NCBI GenBank assembly: GCA_031286585.1
Contig: JAITUC010000024.1
Coordinates: 62,001 to 126,000, forward strand
DNA from: Delftia acidovorans
Lineage (GTDB): Bacteria > Pseudomonadota > Gammaproteobacteria > Burkholderiales > Burkholderiaceae_C
Length of the DNA stretch: 64,000 nucleotides
Direction of reading: 5' to 3'
In this document: positions 17,205 through 25,410 of the stretch, piece by piece
How the letters are laid out: each line of letters opens with the position of its first letter
Numbering within the stretch: position 1 is the stretch's first letter
Program-made: the position numbers and the translations under genes
Notes under the pieces: model-generated
Databases searched by the model: none
The model's input: only the letters and a program-made list of their open reading frames with translations
Told to the model about the DNA's origin: nothing

Positions 17205-18104
17205 TCAAGCGCGGACCGGCGCATCTGCCACCTCTGCCGCCCCTGCGGTCCCGTGCACCGGCAACTCGATGGTAGAGCGCGGGAAAAAGCCCTCCTGCTC
17301 GCCCTTGCGTGCATAGCCCAGCGGGTTGGCCACCACGCGGCAGCGCCAGGCGCTGCCATCGTCGCGCAGGCCCTCGGCCACATAGTCGCTGGGCGAATGC
17401 AGGTGGCCGTGCAGCCACAGATCGGCAAAGGGCAGCAGGTCGTCGAGCACATTGCAGAAGCCGGCCGTGCCGGGCACCAGGCCATAGCGCGGATCGGCGC
17501 TGCGCAGGCTGGGTGCGAAGTGTGTGACGGCCACCGTGGGGCCGTCGAAGGGCCGGGCCAGCGCCTGGCGCAGCCATTGCTGGCAGACCAGCGACTGCTC
17601 GCGCATGGGCTCGGCCAGGAAGGGCTCGCCGCCGCGCGTGCCGCCCGTCTTTTGCAGGTAGAAGTTGGCGGCTCGGAAGGCCTTCTCGCGCAGCTTCAGC
17701 AGCCGGGTCAGGTCGCTCACGCCTTCGTGCATGGACATGGCGTCGTAGTCGCTCCACAGCGTGGTGCCCACGAAGCGCACACCGCCCAGCACGGCGGTCT
17801 CGCGCTCCAGCCAGACCATGCCCATGCGCTCGCAGGCGGCGCGCAGGCGGGCATGGGCGGCGTCGAAGTCCTGCATGTCGTACTCATGGTTGCCCGGCAC
17901 GAAGATCACGGGGCAGGGCCAGCCCGCGTACTGGGGCAGCGGGGAGAAGCGTTCCAGCCCGAAATCCTGGCCCTGCAGCAGACTGCCCGGCTGGTAGGAG
18001 CCTATGTCGCCGGCCAGCACCAGCACATCGGCACCCGGTGCCGGTTCGGGCACGAAATGGGGATGGACTTCGAGGTGCAGGTCGGACAGCAGCTGTATCT
18101 TCAT
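17205..18104 (-). CDS. Calcineurin-like metallophosphoesterase
   Basis: A 299-residue protein with every metal motif of the superfamily: SDLHLEVH (D-x-H) at residues 7-14, LAGDIG near 31, GNHEYD near 70, VTHFAPS near 197 and GHLHSP near 238. It should hydrolyse phosphomonoesters or diesters with two metal ions; the substrate is not apparent. The gap to the stress-protein gene is 63 bp, but separate transcription is as likely as an operon. Confidence 0.88.
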   Translation of the reverse strand: MKIQLLSDLHLEVHPHFVPEPAPGADVLVLAGDIGSYQPGSLLQGQDFGLERFSPLPQYAGWPCPVIFVPGNHEYDMQDFDAAHARLRAACERMGMVWLERETAVLGGVRFVGTTLWSDYDAMSMHEGVSDLTRLLKLREKAFRAANFYLQKTGGTRGGEPFLAEPMREQSLVCQQWLRQALARPFDGPTVAVTHFAPSLRSADPRYGLVPGTAGFCNVLDDLLPFADLWLHGHLHSPSDYVAEGLRDDGSAWRCRVVANPLGYARKGEQEGFFPRSTIELPVHGTAGAAEVADAPVRA

Positions 18105-18134
18105 GCTCCCGAGTATAGGAACAGTGCCGCGCCC

Positions 18135-19094
18135 TCAGGTGTGGGGGAAGGTGGCCTCGGCCGAGCGCGTGAGCGTGCGCAGCAGCCAGTCGTAGGCCTG
18201 CGGGTGCTGGCCGCGCCGGCGCCACAGCGCGTCCACGTGCACGGGCTGCACGTCGAAGGGCAGCTCGCGCAGCACCAGCCTGTCGGCCATGCCGGTCACG
18301 GGCACGAAGTGGCGCGGCAGGATGGTCAGCAGGTTGGAGTTCATGACCACGCGCCCGGCCGTGAAGAACTGGTTGACGGTGAGCACCACCTGGCGCGTGC
18401 GGCCCAGCGAGGCCAGTGCCTCGTCGATGAAGCCGAAGGAGCGGCCCGAGAAGCTCACCAGCATGTGGCGCGCCGCGCAGTAGTTGTCCAGCGTCAGCGG
18501 CACATCGGCCAGCGGATGGCCCTGGCGCATCACGCACAGGTACTCGCCTTCATACAGGCGCCGGCTGTCGAAGGCCACCAGGGCGCCCGACTGCGCGCGC
18601 GCCGTCAGGTCGGCCAGTGCGGCGGGGAAGTAGCCCACGGCCATGTCGGCCTCGCCGGCCTCCAGCAGGCCGCGCGGGTCGCGCGTGGTCAGCGGCAGCA
18701 CGCGGATGCCCACGCCGGGCGCCTCGCGCTCCAGCAGGCTGAACATGGGCGGGATCAGCGTGGCCGCCGTGGCGTCGGCCATGGCCAGCACGAAGGTGGC
18801 GGTGGCGGTGGAGGGATGGAATTCGCCCGGTGCCAGCGTGTCCTGCAGCTGCTGCAGCGCCTCCCGGATCACGGGCCACAGCGCCAGCGCGCGCGGCGTG
18901 GGCTCCACGCCCTGGCCCTGGCGCACCAGAAGTTCGTCGCCCAGCGCCTCGCGCAGGCGGCGCAGGGCGTTGCTCACGGCTGGCTGGGTGATGGCCAGCT
19001 TGTGGGCCGCCCGCGTCAGGCTGCGCTCTGCCATCACCTCGTCGAAGACGCGCAGCAGGTTCAGATCCAGTGTGCGGAAGTTCAGGGCAGACAT
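18135..19094 (-). CDS. LysR-family transcriptional regulator
   Basis: A 319-residue regulator. The N-terminal winged helix reads LRVFDEVMAERSLTRAAHKLAITQPAVSNALRRLREALGDEL, followed by the periplasmic-binding-type effector domain. It resembles the NodD/LinR-like branch in which the recognition helix is preceded by DLNLLRVFDEV. It is divergent from the small membrane protein at 19236, with a perfect inverted repeat between them, so that gene is a candidate target. Confidence 0.88.
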   Translation of the reverse strand: MSALNFRTLDLNLLRVFDEVMAERSLTRAAHKLAITQPAVSNALRRLREALGDELLVRQGQGVEPTPRALALWPVIREALQQLQDTLAPGEFHPSTATATFVLAMADATAATLIPPMFSLLEREAPGVGIRVLPLTTRDPRGLLEAGEADMAVGYFPAALADLTARAQSGALVAFDSRRLYEGEYLCVMRQGHPLADVPLTLDNYCAARHMLVSFSGRSFGFIDEALASLGRTRQVVLTVNQFFTAGRVVMNSNLLTILPRHFVPVTGMADRLVLRELPFDVQPVHVDALWRRRGQHPQAYDWLLRTLTRSAEATFPHT

Positions 19095-19160
19095 GGCGGC
19101 GGGCGCTGAGTCATCACTGGTGTGAATGCTACAGATTCAAGATATAAATTTGAAGAGCTC

Positions 19161-19174
19161 TAGGGTAAACCCTA
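19161..19174. promoter_or_regulatory. Perfect inverted repeat between divergent genes, probable LysR site
   Basis: TAGGGTAAACCCTA is a perfect palindrome (TAGGGT-AA-ACCCTA) in the 141-bp divergent gap between the LysR gene and the membrane-protein gene. Position and shape fit a LysR-type operator. Confidence 0.5.
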
Positions 19175-19235
19175 TAGTTACACCCAGTCGCCCGCCACGC
19201 CGTCAAAAGCGGCTATTTAACTGGGTTTATCTGCC

Positions 19236-19655
19236 ATGAGCAACTTCATTTACAACTCCTACTGTGTCGAGCACCCTGGTGTGGTGCATGTCTATCAAGC
19301 CGCCGATGACCGCAAGAGCGCTGTCAAGCGTTTCTCCGGCAAGCGTGGCGCCAGCGCCCTGCTGCTCGCTGCCCTGGTGGCCGCGCTGATGGTGGTGGTC
19401 AACGAGGTCGCCCACAACTGGACCGACGGCCACATGCTGGGCGCCTGGGTGGTGCTGTGGGTTGCCGCCTTCATGGGCCTGGCCCTGTTCTCCGCTCCCG
19501 CCCGCCGCGCTGCCATGACGGCCCGCGCCGGCTACCGCGCCTGGACCGAGAGCCGCCAGCAGGCCGCCGCCGACGAGCGCATCTGGAATGCCGCCCTGCA
19601 GGACGCTCGCCTGATGGCCGACCTGGCCCGCGCCATGGATCGTCAAGGCAACTGA
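19236..19655 (+). CDS. Small inner-membrane protein of unknown function
   Basis: A 139-residue protein. After a polar start (MSNFIYNSYCVEHPGVVHVY) there are two hydrophobic helices, ALLLAALVAALMVVVNEVA and MLGAWVVLWVAAFMGLALF, then a basic, alanine-rich tail likely in the cytoplasm. No enzymatic motif is visible. It is the last chromosomal gene before the ICE and is divergent from the LysR regulator. I do not recognise the family beyond its membrane topology. Confidence 0.65.
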   Translation: MSNFIYNSYCVEHPGVVHVYQAADDRKSAVKRFSGKRGASALLLAALVAALMVVVNEVAHNWTDGHMLGAWVVLWVAAFMGLALFSAPARRAAMTARAGYRAWTESRQQAAADERIWNAALQDARLMADLARAMDRQGN

Positions 19656-19657
19656 CC

Positions 19658-19740
19658 ACCCCCTGAGCCGCTGCGCGGCTTCCCCCTCTCTGCTTGCTTC
19701 GCAAGGGAGGGGGACGACGCCATCGCCGCGAGGCGGCTCT
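19658..19740 (+). repeat. Comamonadaceae-type GC-rich intergenic repeat, copy 2
   Basis: CCCCCTGAGCCGCTGCGCGG, then CTTCCCCCTCTC and GGGAGGGGGACGACGCC, in the same order as the copy at 7005-7102 read leftward. Immediately downstream of the membrane-protein stop. Confidence 0.65.
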
Positions 19741-19790
19741 TGCTCGGCGTCTCTCGCTTTAGGTCACGCCAGTTTTTGGCGCTGTCCACA

Positions 19791-19824
19791 AAAAAAGCCG
19801 CTGCCCACAAGGCGCGGCTTTTTT
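19791..19824 (+). terminator. Bidirectional Rho-independent terminator at the chromosome/ICE junction
   Basis: AAAAAAGCCGC / GCGGCTTTTTT with a 12-base loop. It closes the last chromosomal transcript and lies about 180 bp before the integrase start. Confidence 0.85.
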
Positions 19825-20000
19825 GTTTCACGATGACTCCAGCCCGACATTTCGCTGGACTGCGCTGTAGCCAGATACAGCAGGTTTATCAATAACTTAC
19901 GCGCGTCCATCATATGCCGGTGCTTTCCGAAACCTGACCCGGCTTCCGCTCTCATGGCTCCCATGTGGCTCTTGGAAATCGGGTCTTCCAAGGAGTCATC
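19825..20000. other. Probable left junction (attL) region
   Basis: A 176-bp stretch without a gene between the chromosomal terminator and the integrase. GC is lower than on either side (for example TTTATCAATAACTTACG near 19884). AAGGAG at 19990-19995 is the integrase ribosome site. The attachment core should lie here, but it cannot be defined without the right end or an empty-site genome. Confidence 0.4.
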
Positions 20001-21209
20001 ATGGCAAAGATCAAGCTCACCAAGACCGCCGTCGAGACGGCGCAACCCCAGGCGCAGGCCGTCGAACTGCGGGACACCGTGGTGCCCGGCTTCCTGTGCA
20101 AGATTACACCGGCGGGCCGCCGCGTGTTCATGCTCCAGTACCGCACGAACGCAGGCGAACGCCGCAAGCCCGCTCTGGGTCTGTTCGGCGAGCTGACCGT
20201 CGAACAAGCCCGCGTCATGGCGCAGGACTGGCTGGCCGAGGTTCGCCGGGGTGGCGATCCTGGTGGCGCCAAGGCCGAGGCGCGCAAGGCGCCCACGATG
20301 GCCGAGCTGTGCAAAAAGTTCATGGAGGACTACTCCAAGAAGCGCAACAAGCCCAGCACCTGGCGCGGCTATCAGGCGGTCATCGACCGCTGCATTGTCC
20401 CGATGCTGGGCCGCAAGAAGGTGGCTGACGTGAAGCGCCCCGACATTGCCGGGTACATGGAAAAGCTCTCCTACAAGCCCACCGAGGCGAACAAGGGCTT
20501 CGCCATCTTGCGCAAGATGTTCAACCTGGCCGAAGTGTGGGGCTTCCGCCCGGACGGCACCAACCCGTGCCGCCATGTTCCGATGTATCCGCCCGGCAAG
20601 CAGACCCGCCTCATCGTGGATGATGAAATGGTGCTGATCTTTCGCCAGTTGGAGACGCTGGAGGCGGAGGGGCTGGAGAGCTATGTCATTCCATTGGCGA
20701 TCCGCCTGCAATTCGAGTTCGCGGGCCGCCGCTCCGAAATCTGCACGCTCGAATGGGACTGGATCGACCTCGCAAACCGGCGTGTGATGTGGCCCGACAG
20801 CAAGACCGGCGGCATGTCCAAGCCCATGAGCGCGGAAGCCTATCGGCTGCTTTCGACTGTGCCGCGCCGGGAGGGTTGCCCCTACGTCCTGCCGTCGCCC
20901 AACGACCCGACCCGGCACCTGACCTTCGGCGAACACTATGGCGGCTGGTGCCGGGTGCTCAAGGCCGCCGGCGTCCCACACGTCGGCACGCATGGCATCC
21001 GCCACCGCTCGGCGACGGACATTGCCAATTCGGGGGTGCCCATCAAGGTCGGCATGGAACTGACCCAGCACAAGACCGTCGCGCAGTTCATGCACTACGT
21101 CCATACCGAGGACAAGCCCGTGCGCGATGCAGCCGAGCTGGTGGCCAGCCGGCGTCAAGCCATCACCGGGGCACGGCGAACTGATCCGGTGGAAACAGCG
21201 ACTACCTAA
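20001..21209 (+). CDS. int: ICE tyrosine integrase
   Basis: A 402-residue site-specific recombinase. The N terminus MAKIKLTKTAVETAQPQ...LRDTVVPGFLCKITPAGRRVFMLQYR is the arm-binding domain seen in P4-like integrases. A SAM-like core-binding part follows, then the catalytic domain with the first Arg in FEFAGRRSEICTLEW, HGIRHRSA (H-x-x-R) and the tyrosine in FMHYVHTED. It excises and integrates the ICE. The frame is open from 19965, but AAGGAG just before the ATG at 20001 sets the start. Confidence 0.92.
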   Translation: MAKIKLTKTAVETAQPQAQAVELRDTVVPGFLCKITPAGRRVFMLQYRTNAGERRKPALGLFGELTVEQARVMAQDWLAEVRRGGDPGGAKAEARKAPTMAELCKKFMEDYSKKRNKPSTWRGYQAVIDRCIVPMLGRKKVADVKRPDIAGYMEKLSYKPTEANKGFAILRKMFNLAEVWGFRPDGTNPCRHVPMYPPGKQTRLIVDDEMVLIFRQLETLEAEGLESYVIPLAIRLQFEFAGRRSEICTLEWDWIDLANRRVMWPDSKTGGMSKPMSAEAYRLLSTVPRREGCPYVLPSPNDPTRHLTFGEHYGGWCRVLKAAGVPHVGTHGIRHRSATDIANSGVPIKVGMELTQHKTVAQFMHYVHTEDKPVRDAAELVASRRQAITGARRTDPVETATT

Positions 21210-21218
21210 GCCAACTTC

Positions 21219-21246
21219 TTGCGATTCATACCCGAACGGATATAAT
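21219..21246 (+). promoter_or_regulatory. Sigma-70 promoter of the toxin-antitoxin pair
   Basis: TTGCGA, a 16-base spacer and a perfect TATAAT. Its -10 box ends one base before the first possible toxin ATG (21248), so transcription should start inside the first codons. Confidence 0.6.
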
Positions 21247-21247
21247 C

Positions 21248-21607
21248 ATGATTCAGAAGCGCAAGATGCTGTACTGGGAAGGCTCCTCGAAGAAGGACTT
21301 CAAGAAGTTTCCCATCGACGTACAGAAGGACATGGGTGTGGCGTTGTTCATCGTCCAGTTGGGCAGCACGCCACATTCGGCAAAGCCCTGGAAGGGGTTG
21401 GGCCCCGGTGTGTATGAATTGGTGGAAGACCACCGGAGCGATACCTTCCGGGCGGTCTATACAGTGAAGATGGGCGATGCGGTACATGTACTACATGCGT
21501 TCCAGAAGAAGTCTAAGTCCGGCATCGCCACACCGCAGCCGGACGTGGAACTGATCGAGAAGCGGTTGAAGGCCGTGCTGGCCCGTCACAAGACGAGCGG
21601 GAGATAA
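21248..21607 (+). CDS. RelE/HigB-like toxin (Gp49-like family)
   Basis: Up to 119 residues. MLYWEGSSKKDFKKFP, GPGVYELVEDHRSDTFRAVYTV and VHVLHAFQKKSKSGIATP are the family's conserved blocks; the last holds the basic RNase residues. Such toxins cut mRNA on the ribosome and are neutralised by the partner encoded downstream. Toxin-first order is as in higBA. The promoter position favours translation from the second ATG at 21266 rather than 21248. In the ICE the pair is likely to stabilise the element after integration or excision. Confidence 0.83.
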   Translation: MIQKRKMLYWEGSSKKDFKKFPIDVQKDMGVALFIVQLGSTPHSAKPWKGLGPGVYELVEDHRSDTFRAVYTVKMGDAVHVLHAFQKKSKSGIATPQPDVELIEKRLKAVLARHKTSGR

Positions 21608-21610
21608 ACG

Positions 21611-21931
21611 ATGAAGCGTAGTGACCATTCGCAAGGCACTGACAACGTGCTGCGAGATTTGGGCTTTGACGATGCTGAAGAGCTTTCGGCAAAGGCAGCG
21701 CTCGCGCTCAAGCTCAATGAATTGATTGACCATCGCGGCCTGAGCCAGACGGAGACTGCTGCGATCACGGGCATGACTCAACCAAAAGTGTCCCAAGTCC
21801 GCCGCTACAAGCTCCAGAACATTTCACTGGAACGGCTGATGCAGGCACTGGTGTCACTGGATCAGCGTGTGGAGATTGTGGTGCAGCCTGCGCAGCGTAC
21901 TCATTCGGCGTGCATTACGGTTGCCGCATGA
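21611..21931 (+). CDS. XRE-family antitoxin (HigA-like)
   Basis: A 106-residue protein with a helix-turn-helix at LSQTETAAITGMTQPKVSQVRRYK near residues 40-65 and the tail ISLERLMQALVSLDQRVEIVV typical of antitoxins paired with Gp49-like toxins. It starts three bases after the toxin stop. It should bind the toxin and repress the shared promoter. Confidence 0.83.
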   Translation: MKRSDHSQGTDNVLRDLGFDDAEELSAKAALALKLNELIDHRGLSQTETAAITGMTQPKVSQVRRYKLQNISLERLMQALVSLDQRVEIVVQPAQRTHSACITVAA

Positions 21932-21965
21932 GTCGGTGGGGTCTGCATAGAGGGGGATGGGGAGA

Positions 21966-22946
21966 ATGAAGTTTGCTTATGAAGATTTGAGCGACGATCA
22001 GTTTGAGGTGCTGATCGTGCTCTTGTGCCAACGCTTGCTCGGTATCGCCGTTCAGGGATTCGCAAAAGGGCCGGATGGCGGGCGTGACGCAAAATTCGTC
22101 GGCACGGCGGAACTGCACCCCAGCAAGGCCGCCCCGTGGGTAGGCACAGTCATTGTTCAGGCCAAGCATACCAACGGGTACAACCGCAGCTTTTCGGAAC
22201 TGGATTTCTACAGCACATCTAGCAGCAACACGGTGGTCGGCAAAGAAGTACCACGCATCAAGAAACTGCGCGATGCCAAGCAACTCGACCACTACATGCT
22301 GTTTGCGAATCGCCGCCTGACCGGCAATTCCGAGACAGAAATCCGTGACCACATCGCCGCCGAATGCGGCGTCCCTGCTTCGTCTATCTATCTTTGCGGC
22401 CTGGAACAACTAGAACTGTGGCTGAAACGCTTTCCAGAAGTAGCCCAGGAGGCGAATTTGGATGCGGTGGACTCACCGCTGATTGTCAGTCCAGATGATC
22501 TTGCAGAGGTTGTCCAGGCGCTAGCACGTCAGAAGGATGGCCTCACGGCGTTACTCGACGACCCGCCCACCGTGCGCGTGACGTATGAGGAAAAGAACAC
22601 GCTCAACAATATGACGGCAGCGTATGCGAAGGAGCAGCGGCGTAAATACCTGAAGGAAACGGCGCAAATTCGTACTTTCCTGGCTGCACCAGAGAACATC
22701 GAATTGCTGCGCATGTACGAATCTGTGGTCGATGAGTTTCAGCTCAAGATCCTTGCGAAGCGCAAGGACTACCAGACCTTCGACGAGATCATGGAGTATC
22801 TGGTGGATCTGCTGTTCAATCGTGACCCGGTTCTTCGGCAGCACGCCCACAAGCGACTGACGCGAGCCATTCTTTTCTACATGTATTGGAACTGCGATAT
22901 TGGGGAGGTGGATGATGCTGCGGCCAACCAAACACTCACACCCTGA
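21966..22946 (+). CDS. ABC-3C system effector with PD-(D/E)xK nuclease-like domain
   Basis: A 326-residue protein. The N-terminal half MKFAYEDLSDDQFEVLIVLLCQ...GPDGGRDAKF...VIVQAKHT has the D and Q-x-K of a restriction-endonuclease (Mrr-like) core. The C-terminal part, rich in helices (YEEKNTLNNMTAAYAKEQRRKY onward), is the region that in ABC-three-component systems joins the effector to the middle component. It is the first of three overlapping genes. A start at 21957 is possible; 21966 matches the usual family start. Lower GC than the ICE core suggests recent acquisition. DNA cleavage is inferred. Confidence 0.75.
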   Translation: MKFAYEDLSDDQFEVLIVLLCQRLLGIAVQGFAKGPDGGRDAKFVGTAELHPSKAAPWVGTVIVQAKHTNGYNRSFSELDFYSTSSSNTVVGKEVPRIKKLRDAKQLDHYMLFANRRLTGNSETEIRDHIAAECGVPASSIYLCGLEQLELWLKRFPEVAQEANLDAVDSPLIVSPDDLAEVVQALARQKDGLTALLDDPPTVRVTYEEKNTLNNMTAAYAKEQRRKYLKETAQIRTFLAAPENIELLRMYESVVDEFQLKILAKRKDYQTFDEIMEYLVDLLFNRDPVLRQHAHKRLTRAILFYMYWNCDIGEVDDAAANQTLTP

Positions 22947-23163
22947 TCGCACGGTCATTAATGTTTCTCTGCTGCTCCTGTCGCGGCTGAAAGATCGTCG
23001 CGTCGATGAGTACGATGTACTGCGCAAATTTGCAAAGAAGCACGTTGTGGGTGGCGACGTGCTTTTCCTGCCTGCGCTCAATTTTCTTTATCTAATGGGC
23101 TTGGTTGAATATCGCCCCAAGACTGACGCAGTGGAATACGTGGGGCCAAATGAAGCTATCTAA
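22915..23163 (+). CDS. ABC-3C middle component
   Basis: An 82-residue protein (MLRPTKHSHPDRTVINVSLLLLSRLKDRRVDEYDVLRKF...). The pattern PD.TVI.VS..LL, then LPALNFLYLMGLVEY near the end, is that of the small winged-helix middle component of ABC-3C systems, which bridges ATPase and effector. It overlaps the effector by 32 bp and the ATPase by 14 bp. GGAGG six bases before the ATG at 22915 sets the start. Confidence 0.75.
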   Translation: MLRPTKHSHPDRTVINVSLLLLSRLKDRRVDEYDVLRKFAKKHVVGGDVLFLPALNFLYLMGLVEYRPKTDAVEYVGPNEAI

Positions 23164-24946
23164 ACTCTATTCCAACAAGCCGGATGTGTTCGAGCCCGTG
23201 GACTTTGCTCCTGGGCTGAATGTCGTCATGGCTGAAATCCGACTGCCGGAGAATCGAAACAAGGACACCCACAATCTTGGGAAGACCACGCTGGGGCGTC
23301 TTTTGGACTTCGGCTTCCTGGCTGGCAAAGACCCTAAGTTCTTCCTTTTCAAGCATTTTGACTTGTTCAAGGATTTCGTCTTTTTCCTTGAAATTGAACT
23401 GGAGGATGGTTCTTTCATCACGATCCGACGCAGCGTAGAGGACGCAACCAAGATCGCCTTCAAGCAGCATGAAGCAGGCCACCAAGATTTGTCGGCGTTG
23501 GCGCTCGCGGAATGGGGGCATCGGGACGTTCCTTTTGAACGTGCACGCGAACTGCTTGACGGCCTGCTCGACTGGCGTGCTCTCAAACCGTGGTCTTACC
23601 GCAAGGCGCTTGGTTACCTGCTTCGGTCGCAAGAGGATTTTCGTGAGGTTTTCCAACTTCGCAAGTTCGCCTCCAAACATGCTGACTGGAAGCCATTTCT
23701 TGCACATCTTCTGGGCTTTGACGCCAAGCTCATCGCTGACCACTATGCGAAAGAGCACGAACTTGCCAAAAAACAGGAGACAGCGCAAACCATTAAAAAT
23801 GAACTAGGAGGTTCGGTCGAGGACATCAGCAAAATTGAAGGCATTCTTCTGCTTAAGCAAAAGGACGCAGAGAAGAAGCAAGTGCTGCTGGATGCTTTCG
23901 ATTTTCGTGCCCAAGACAAGGATCGCACCAAGAAGGTGGTTGATGAAGTCGATGAGCGAATCGCGGCGCTGAATTCGGAACGCTATTCCTTGAGTCAAAA
24001 TAGGAAGAAGGTGCAGGCATCGTTGCAGGAAGATCAAATTCTTTTCAGTCCCGATGAGGCGCAGAGGTTGTTTGGCGAAGCTGGCGTGTTGTTCCAAGGG
24101 CAGATCAAGAAGGATTTCCAGCAGTTGATCGCTTTCAATCGGGCTATCACGGATGAGCGCCGCGGCTACCTCCAGGAAGAATTTGCGGAAATCGAAGGAG
24201 AGTTGAAGCGGGTGAGTGCAGAGCTGAATGTGCTAGGGAAAAAGCGTTCGGAAATGCTCTCCTTTCTGAGCGGGACGGATGTTTTCACCAAGTACAAGCA
24301 GCTCTCGGATGAGATGGTGACATTACGCGCGGACATCACATCGTTGGAGCATCAGAAAGGCCATTTGCATCGCCTCCAGGAGTTGCGTACAGAGATTCGA
24401 TCCTTGACGGAAGAGCGTGACCATTTGCAGGCACGGATTGAAGCCGACGTGGACAAGCAGAACTCCGATCAGGCAAGCCTGTTCTCCACGATTCGCGTTT
24501 TCTTCAGCGAGATTGTTGAGGAAGTCATTGATCGCAAGGCGCTGTTGAGCGTGGCGATCAACCAGGTAGGTCATCTGGACTTCAAAGCGGAAATTCTCGA
24601 TGGATCAGGTAACGCCACCAGTGCTGACCTGGGGCATACATACCGCAAGCTGCTGTGCGTTGCCTTCGATATGGCCGTGCTGCGAGCGCACCTGGGCGAG
24701 AAGTTTCCGCGTTTTGTCTATCACGACGGAGTGTTGGAGTCGCTGGACGACCGAAAGAAAGAGAACTTGCTGACGGTTGTACGTCGCTATGCAGATTTAG
24801 GGTTGCAGCCGGTCATCACGTTGATTGACTCCGATTTGCCAGTACGAGCAGAAGATGATGCCCCTGTTTTTACAGCAAGTGAAATCGTCGTCACGCTGCA
24901 CGATGAGGGGGATCACGGTCGAATTTTCAAGATGAGAGGGTGGTAA
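23150..24946 (+). CDS. ABC-3C SMC-like ATPase (DUF2326)
   Basis: A 598-residue protein of the ABC/SMC class. The N terminus MKLSKLYSNKPDVFEPVDF leads to a Walker A of the form HNLGKTTLGRLLDF at residues 41-54. Long helical coiled-coil segments fill about residues 190-450. The C-terminal half-ATPase has DLGHTYRKLLCVAFDMAVLRAH and FPRFVYHDGVLESLDDRKK, the DUF2326 signature. It likely senses nucleic acid or replication damage and licenses the effector. It closes the three-gene unit. Confidence 0.82.
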   Translation: MKLSKLYSNKPDVFEPVDFAPGLNVVMAEIRLPENRNKDTHNLGKTTLGRLLDFGFLAGKDPKFFLFKHFDLFKDFVFFLEIELEDGSFITIRRSVEDATKIAFKQHEAGHQDLSALALAEWGHRDVPFERARELLDGLLDWRALKPWSYRKALGYLLRSQEDFREVFQLRKFASKHADWKPFLAHLLGFDAKLIADHYAKEHELAKKQETAQTIKNELGGSVEDISKIEGILLLKQKDAEKKQVLLDAFDFRAQDKDRTKKVVDEVDERIAALNSERYSLSQNRKKVQASLQEDQILFSPDEAQRLFGEAGVLFQGQIKKDFQQLIAFNRAITDERRGYLQEEFAEIEGELKRVSAELNVLGKKRSEMLSFLSGTDVFTKYKQLSDEMVTLRADITSLEHQKGHLHRLQELRTEIRSLTEERDHLQARIEADVDKQNSDQASLFSTIRVFFSEIVEEVIDRKALLSVAINQVGHLDFKAEILDGSGNATSADLGHTYRKLLCVAFDMAVLRAHLGEKFPRFVYHDGVLESLDDRKKENLLTVVRRYADLGLQPVITLIDSDLPVRAEDDAPVFTASEIVVTLHDEGDHGRIFKMRGW

Positions 24947-25084
24947 CTCAATCCTCATTGGTTCACGCGATCAGTCAAGCCATCCTTCTAGCATTCAATG
25001 TGATGGCTTGTGCGCGTTAAGCAGGTCGATTGTCGTATCACTGGTACGACAATTCAGATACAGAAAATCTTCCCTCTATAAGCA
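24947..25084. repeat. Non-coding stretch with two inverted repeats after the ABC-3C operon
   Basis: Two inverted repeats are visible: CAAGCCATC (24976-24984) with GATGGCTTG (25002-25010), and ATTGTCGTA (25029-25037) with TACGACAAT (25045-25053). Neither is followed by a T run. They may be weak terminators, a regulator site, or the edge of the inserted defence unit. Confidence 0.5.
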
Positions 25085-25215
25085 TCCGAGCGTCCCGGCG
25101 TACCGCCGTCGGGCTCGCGGGCTGCGCCCCGCGCCTCGTTCCGAGTCGCGGCCATTCGGCTTTGATCCCTGACGCCTCCGGCCAGTGAGGGCCTGCGCGC
25201 TCCGCTTGCCGCAAA
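25085..25215. repeat. ICE hairpin repeat, copy D (partial)
   Basis: A diverged copy of the dispersed ICE repeat: GGCG-TAC-CGCC hairpin, then CGGGCTGCGCCCCG (stem GGGC-TGC-GCCC), then CGGCCATTCGGCTTTGATCC and GACGCCTCCGG, matching the order in copies at 30775 and 32000. The remaining bases to 25410 hold no gene I can support. Confidence 0.55.
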
Positions 25216-25410
25216 CCCCGTGTGCAGAGGTAGTGGTGAGGGGGCGGTCTTGCTGTGTCCCTTCACCGTATCACGGCGGTCTTGCCGTCAAGGGCGGCGC
25301 GCGCTGGTGCGCGCTTGCGTCCTGGCGGCCGGCTGCGCCCCCTGACTGCTGCGCTGCGCCGTGACTTCGACGGTTCCGGGCAATTCCGCCCTTGCAACCG
25401 GAGAGCAGTC

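Noticed and set aside
19825..20000. Exact TTTTTCAT attachment core recalled for Tn4371-type elements
   Set aside because: Looked for on both strands near the integrase and not found; only loosely similar T-rich sequence (CTTTTTTGTTTCAC) occurs at 19819-19832.
25029..25053. Inverted repeat after the ABC-3C operon as another RepA iteron
   Set aside because: GTCGTATCACTGGTACGAC resembles the iteron only in part and needs gaps to align; it is better described as a separate palindrome.
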